A stretch of DNA of 64,000 nucleotides from Lotus japonicus (taxonomy: Eukaryota; Streptophyta; Magnoliopsida; Fabales; Fabaceae), in NCBI RefSeq assembly GCF_012489685.1, contig NC_080043.1, positions 4,094,501 to 4,158,500 of the forward strand. Reading direction: 5' to 3'. Position 1 is the first letter of the stretch. Every line of letters begins with the position of its first letter. Shown piece by piece: positions 62,461 through 64,000 of this stretch. The notes below the pieces were generated by a model. That model saw only the letters and a program-made list of their open reading frames with translations, had not been told where the DNA came from and did not search any database. Made by a program: the position numbers and the translations under genes.

Positions 62461-63146
62461 TATTGGAGGACCCCAATAATATAAAATCATATGTAGGTGG
62501 AGAATAAACTATATAGTATCAACATATAGGAAATTGAAACACTTGTGCAAAATAATTTTATTGTCGTGCTCATCCCAATGAATTAACTGTCGTTGGAGTG
62601 AGTTAATGCAAATCTTAATTCATAGGACAACAACATCCAAATAATTTAAAAATTTAACAGGTAAACTCATCACTCATTTAAAAAACAGTTCATTGTGGTT
62701 GAAGATATTTTCTTAATTGATAAAACTTAAACATTTATTATATATTTACCAAAAGAGAATTTAATTGGCTCTAATTCTTTCAGGAGATAATAGGGAATTT
62801 ATTTCTTTCAAAAGAAAAATATAAAGGTTTTTTTATAGGCGAAAAAAAAAATACACCACAAAGCTTATTTGAAACTAATTTAGAAAATTCTTATTTAGCA
62901 AAGCTTCCATATAATATTTAGAATGTGGATAAATAAACACTGAATCCATATGGGTAAGATCCAGTAGCAATTGGGAAACTCACATGCACATTGCATACAT
63001 TCATCGCTGCTTCCATCTAAATAAAAGGGAGATGTGAAACGTGTAAAGCAAGAAATATGCATCTCAAGGTCATTAAGAATTACTTTGTTATGCTTTTCAA
63101 AAGGATATTAGTATTTGAGAAGCATCCAGAAAACTCAGACTAAAAC
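62461..63146. other. AT-rich spacer
   Basis: No gene or clear repeat seen between the hairpin and the copia LTR. Confidence 0.6.
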
Positions 63147-63443
63147 TGATAGAAGAATCAGAGAAAAGAAAAAGAATTTGCATCTGAATATTTCACTATG
63201 ATAAAACTGAATTGTACAATGAGAGATTGAATCCTTATATAGGATGCAGTGGCTTGTTGAACAAGCTAACTGAACAGTAACTTCCTCTAACAGAAAGATA
63301 ACTGACTCTAACAAACTTGACAGCTATATACAGCTGTTACTAACAGAAATTTCAGTTGTGTCCAGCTGGCATTCCAGCTGGCACACACTTACACATTGAA
63401 ACCGATATTTTCATATCAACAATATACCTATACTCTCTAATAC
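63147..63443 (-). repeat. 3' LTR of the copia element
   Basis: Begins TG and ends CA on the minus strand, directly after the polypurine tract. The left-hand 5-bp flank is AAAAC; the matching target duplication would be outside the window. Confidence 0.75.
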
Positions 63444-64000
63444 ACCCCCTCAAACTGAAGGAGGTGACAAAAGCACTTGCTTGTCAACTACATTCAGTTT
63501 GTCCTTTAACAGTAGAAACCTAGTTGGGGAGAGGGCCTTAGTGAATATGTCTGCCTTTTGATGTTCAGAGGGTACATGTTGAACTAGAAGACTCTTATCT
63601 TGGACCTTTTCCCTTACAAAAAATATATCCATTTCCATATGCTTTGTGCGAGTATGCAATATCGGATTGTGTGTCAAAAGCACTGTGCTCATGTTATCAC
63701 AATAGACTGTAGGAATAGTGAATGAAATTTTCAGTTCTGTCAGTAAGGATTGAACCCATAACAGTTCTGCAGTAGTATTGGCTAGGCTTCTATACTCTGC
63801 TTCAGTGCTTGATCTTGCAACTAAGGATTGCTTCTTGGCTGTCCAGGAAATGAGATTATAGCCTAGAAAAACACAGGACCCTGATGTAGACCTCCTATCA
63901 TCAGGGTCAGATCCCCAATCAGCATCACAGTAGGCAATGAGAGGAAGAGGCCTGGTCATGGAACAAGGTTGAAGAAGAATACCATGAGTTAGAGTACCTT
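63147..64000 (-). mobile_element. Ty1/copia LTR retrotransposon, 3' end
   Basis: On the minus strand, 63959-63450 encodes the copia RNase H domain (AYCDADWGSDPDDRRSTSG, SWTAKKQSLVARSSTEAEY, LHTRTKHMEMDIFFVREKV, HQKADIFTKAL). A polypurine tract (TTGAGGGGG, about 63444-63452) follows and then an LTR, TGTATTAGAG...TTCTATCA, at 63443-63147 (297 bp), with a TATATAAGG promoter word near 63238-63246. The pol frame is open as far as seen, so the element may be young. The rest, with the 5' LTR, is beyond the window. Confidence 0.88.

Overview
The window is nuclear DNA of a higher plant. Genes have many introns with GT/AG junctions, spacers are AT-rich and crowded with TIR elements, LINE and copia remnants, and the protein families (VQ, type I MADS, CID/PAM2-RRM, GA 2-oxidase, PPR, plastid MSRB, defensin-like peptide) are plant families. 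A eudicot, quite possibly a papilionoid legume, is my best guess, but that is an inference from general protein and MITE style, not a proof.

Layout. 3-2327 (+): 3' part of a CDK-like kinase, cut by the window edge and probably broken. 5163-10802 (+): 10-exon PAM2/two-RRM CID protein. 11788-12994 (-): LINE remnant. 14626-15174 (+): type I MADS gene with a duplicated promoter. 16070-18081: Harbinger-like element with two nested hAT-like MITEs. 18359-18709 (-): VQ protein. 19856-20252: small MULE-type MITE. 20341-35653: a 15.3-kb Mutator-like element (MULE). 36678-38561 (+): chimeric fragment of a PDH E1-beta exon and a SET-domain gene. 41292-42033 (-): three-exon defensin-like peptide. 42877-45710: MITEs and a 1.13-kb TIR element. 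46590-46880: GC-rich, organelle-like insert. 50905-53527 (+): gibberellin 2-oxidase with a second MULE-type MITE in intron 2. 54934-57678 (+): intronless PPR gene. 58959-61318 (-): plastid MSRB. 61690-62460: long inverted repeat. 63147-64000 (-): 3' end and 3' LTR of a copia element.

The centrepiece is the MULE. It is bounded by an exact 9-bp target duplication (CTTTTGTAT at 20332-20340 and 35654-35662) and degenerate long terminal inverted repeats. It carries four genes that can be read without a disabling mutation: from the left end, reading inward, a two-B3-domain protein and a GRF-zinc-finger membrane protein; from the right, reading inward, a FAR1/MULE transposase (858 aa by my splice model, catalytic D, D, E, SWIM and zinc knuckle all present) and a 10-exon Ulp1-like SUMO-type protease (520 aa, His-Asp-Gln-Cys present). 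Between the Ulp1 promoter and the transposase 3' end lies a 3.1-kb tandem array of 23 units of 137 bp, with an 8-unit higher-order repeat, followed by 3.5 copies of a tRNA-like (SINE-like) repeat. The B3 protein and the transposase C-terminus both carry SUMO-interacting-motif-like sequences. I propose, as inference, a self-contained module: transposase, SUMO protease, DNA-binding cargo and a repeat platform, formally similar to Arabidopsis VANDAL elements in which a TE-encoded protein acts on TE-borne tandem repeats. Two short elements with related ends and perfect 9-bp TSDs (one in the GA 2-oxidase gene) look like non-autonomous relatives.
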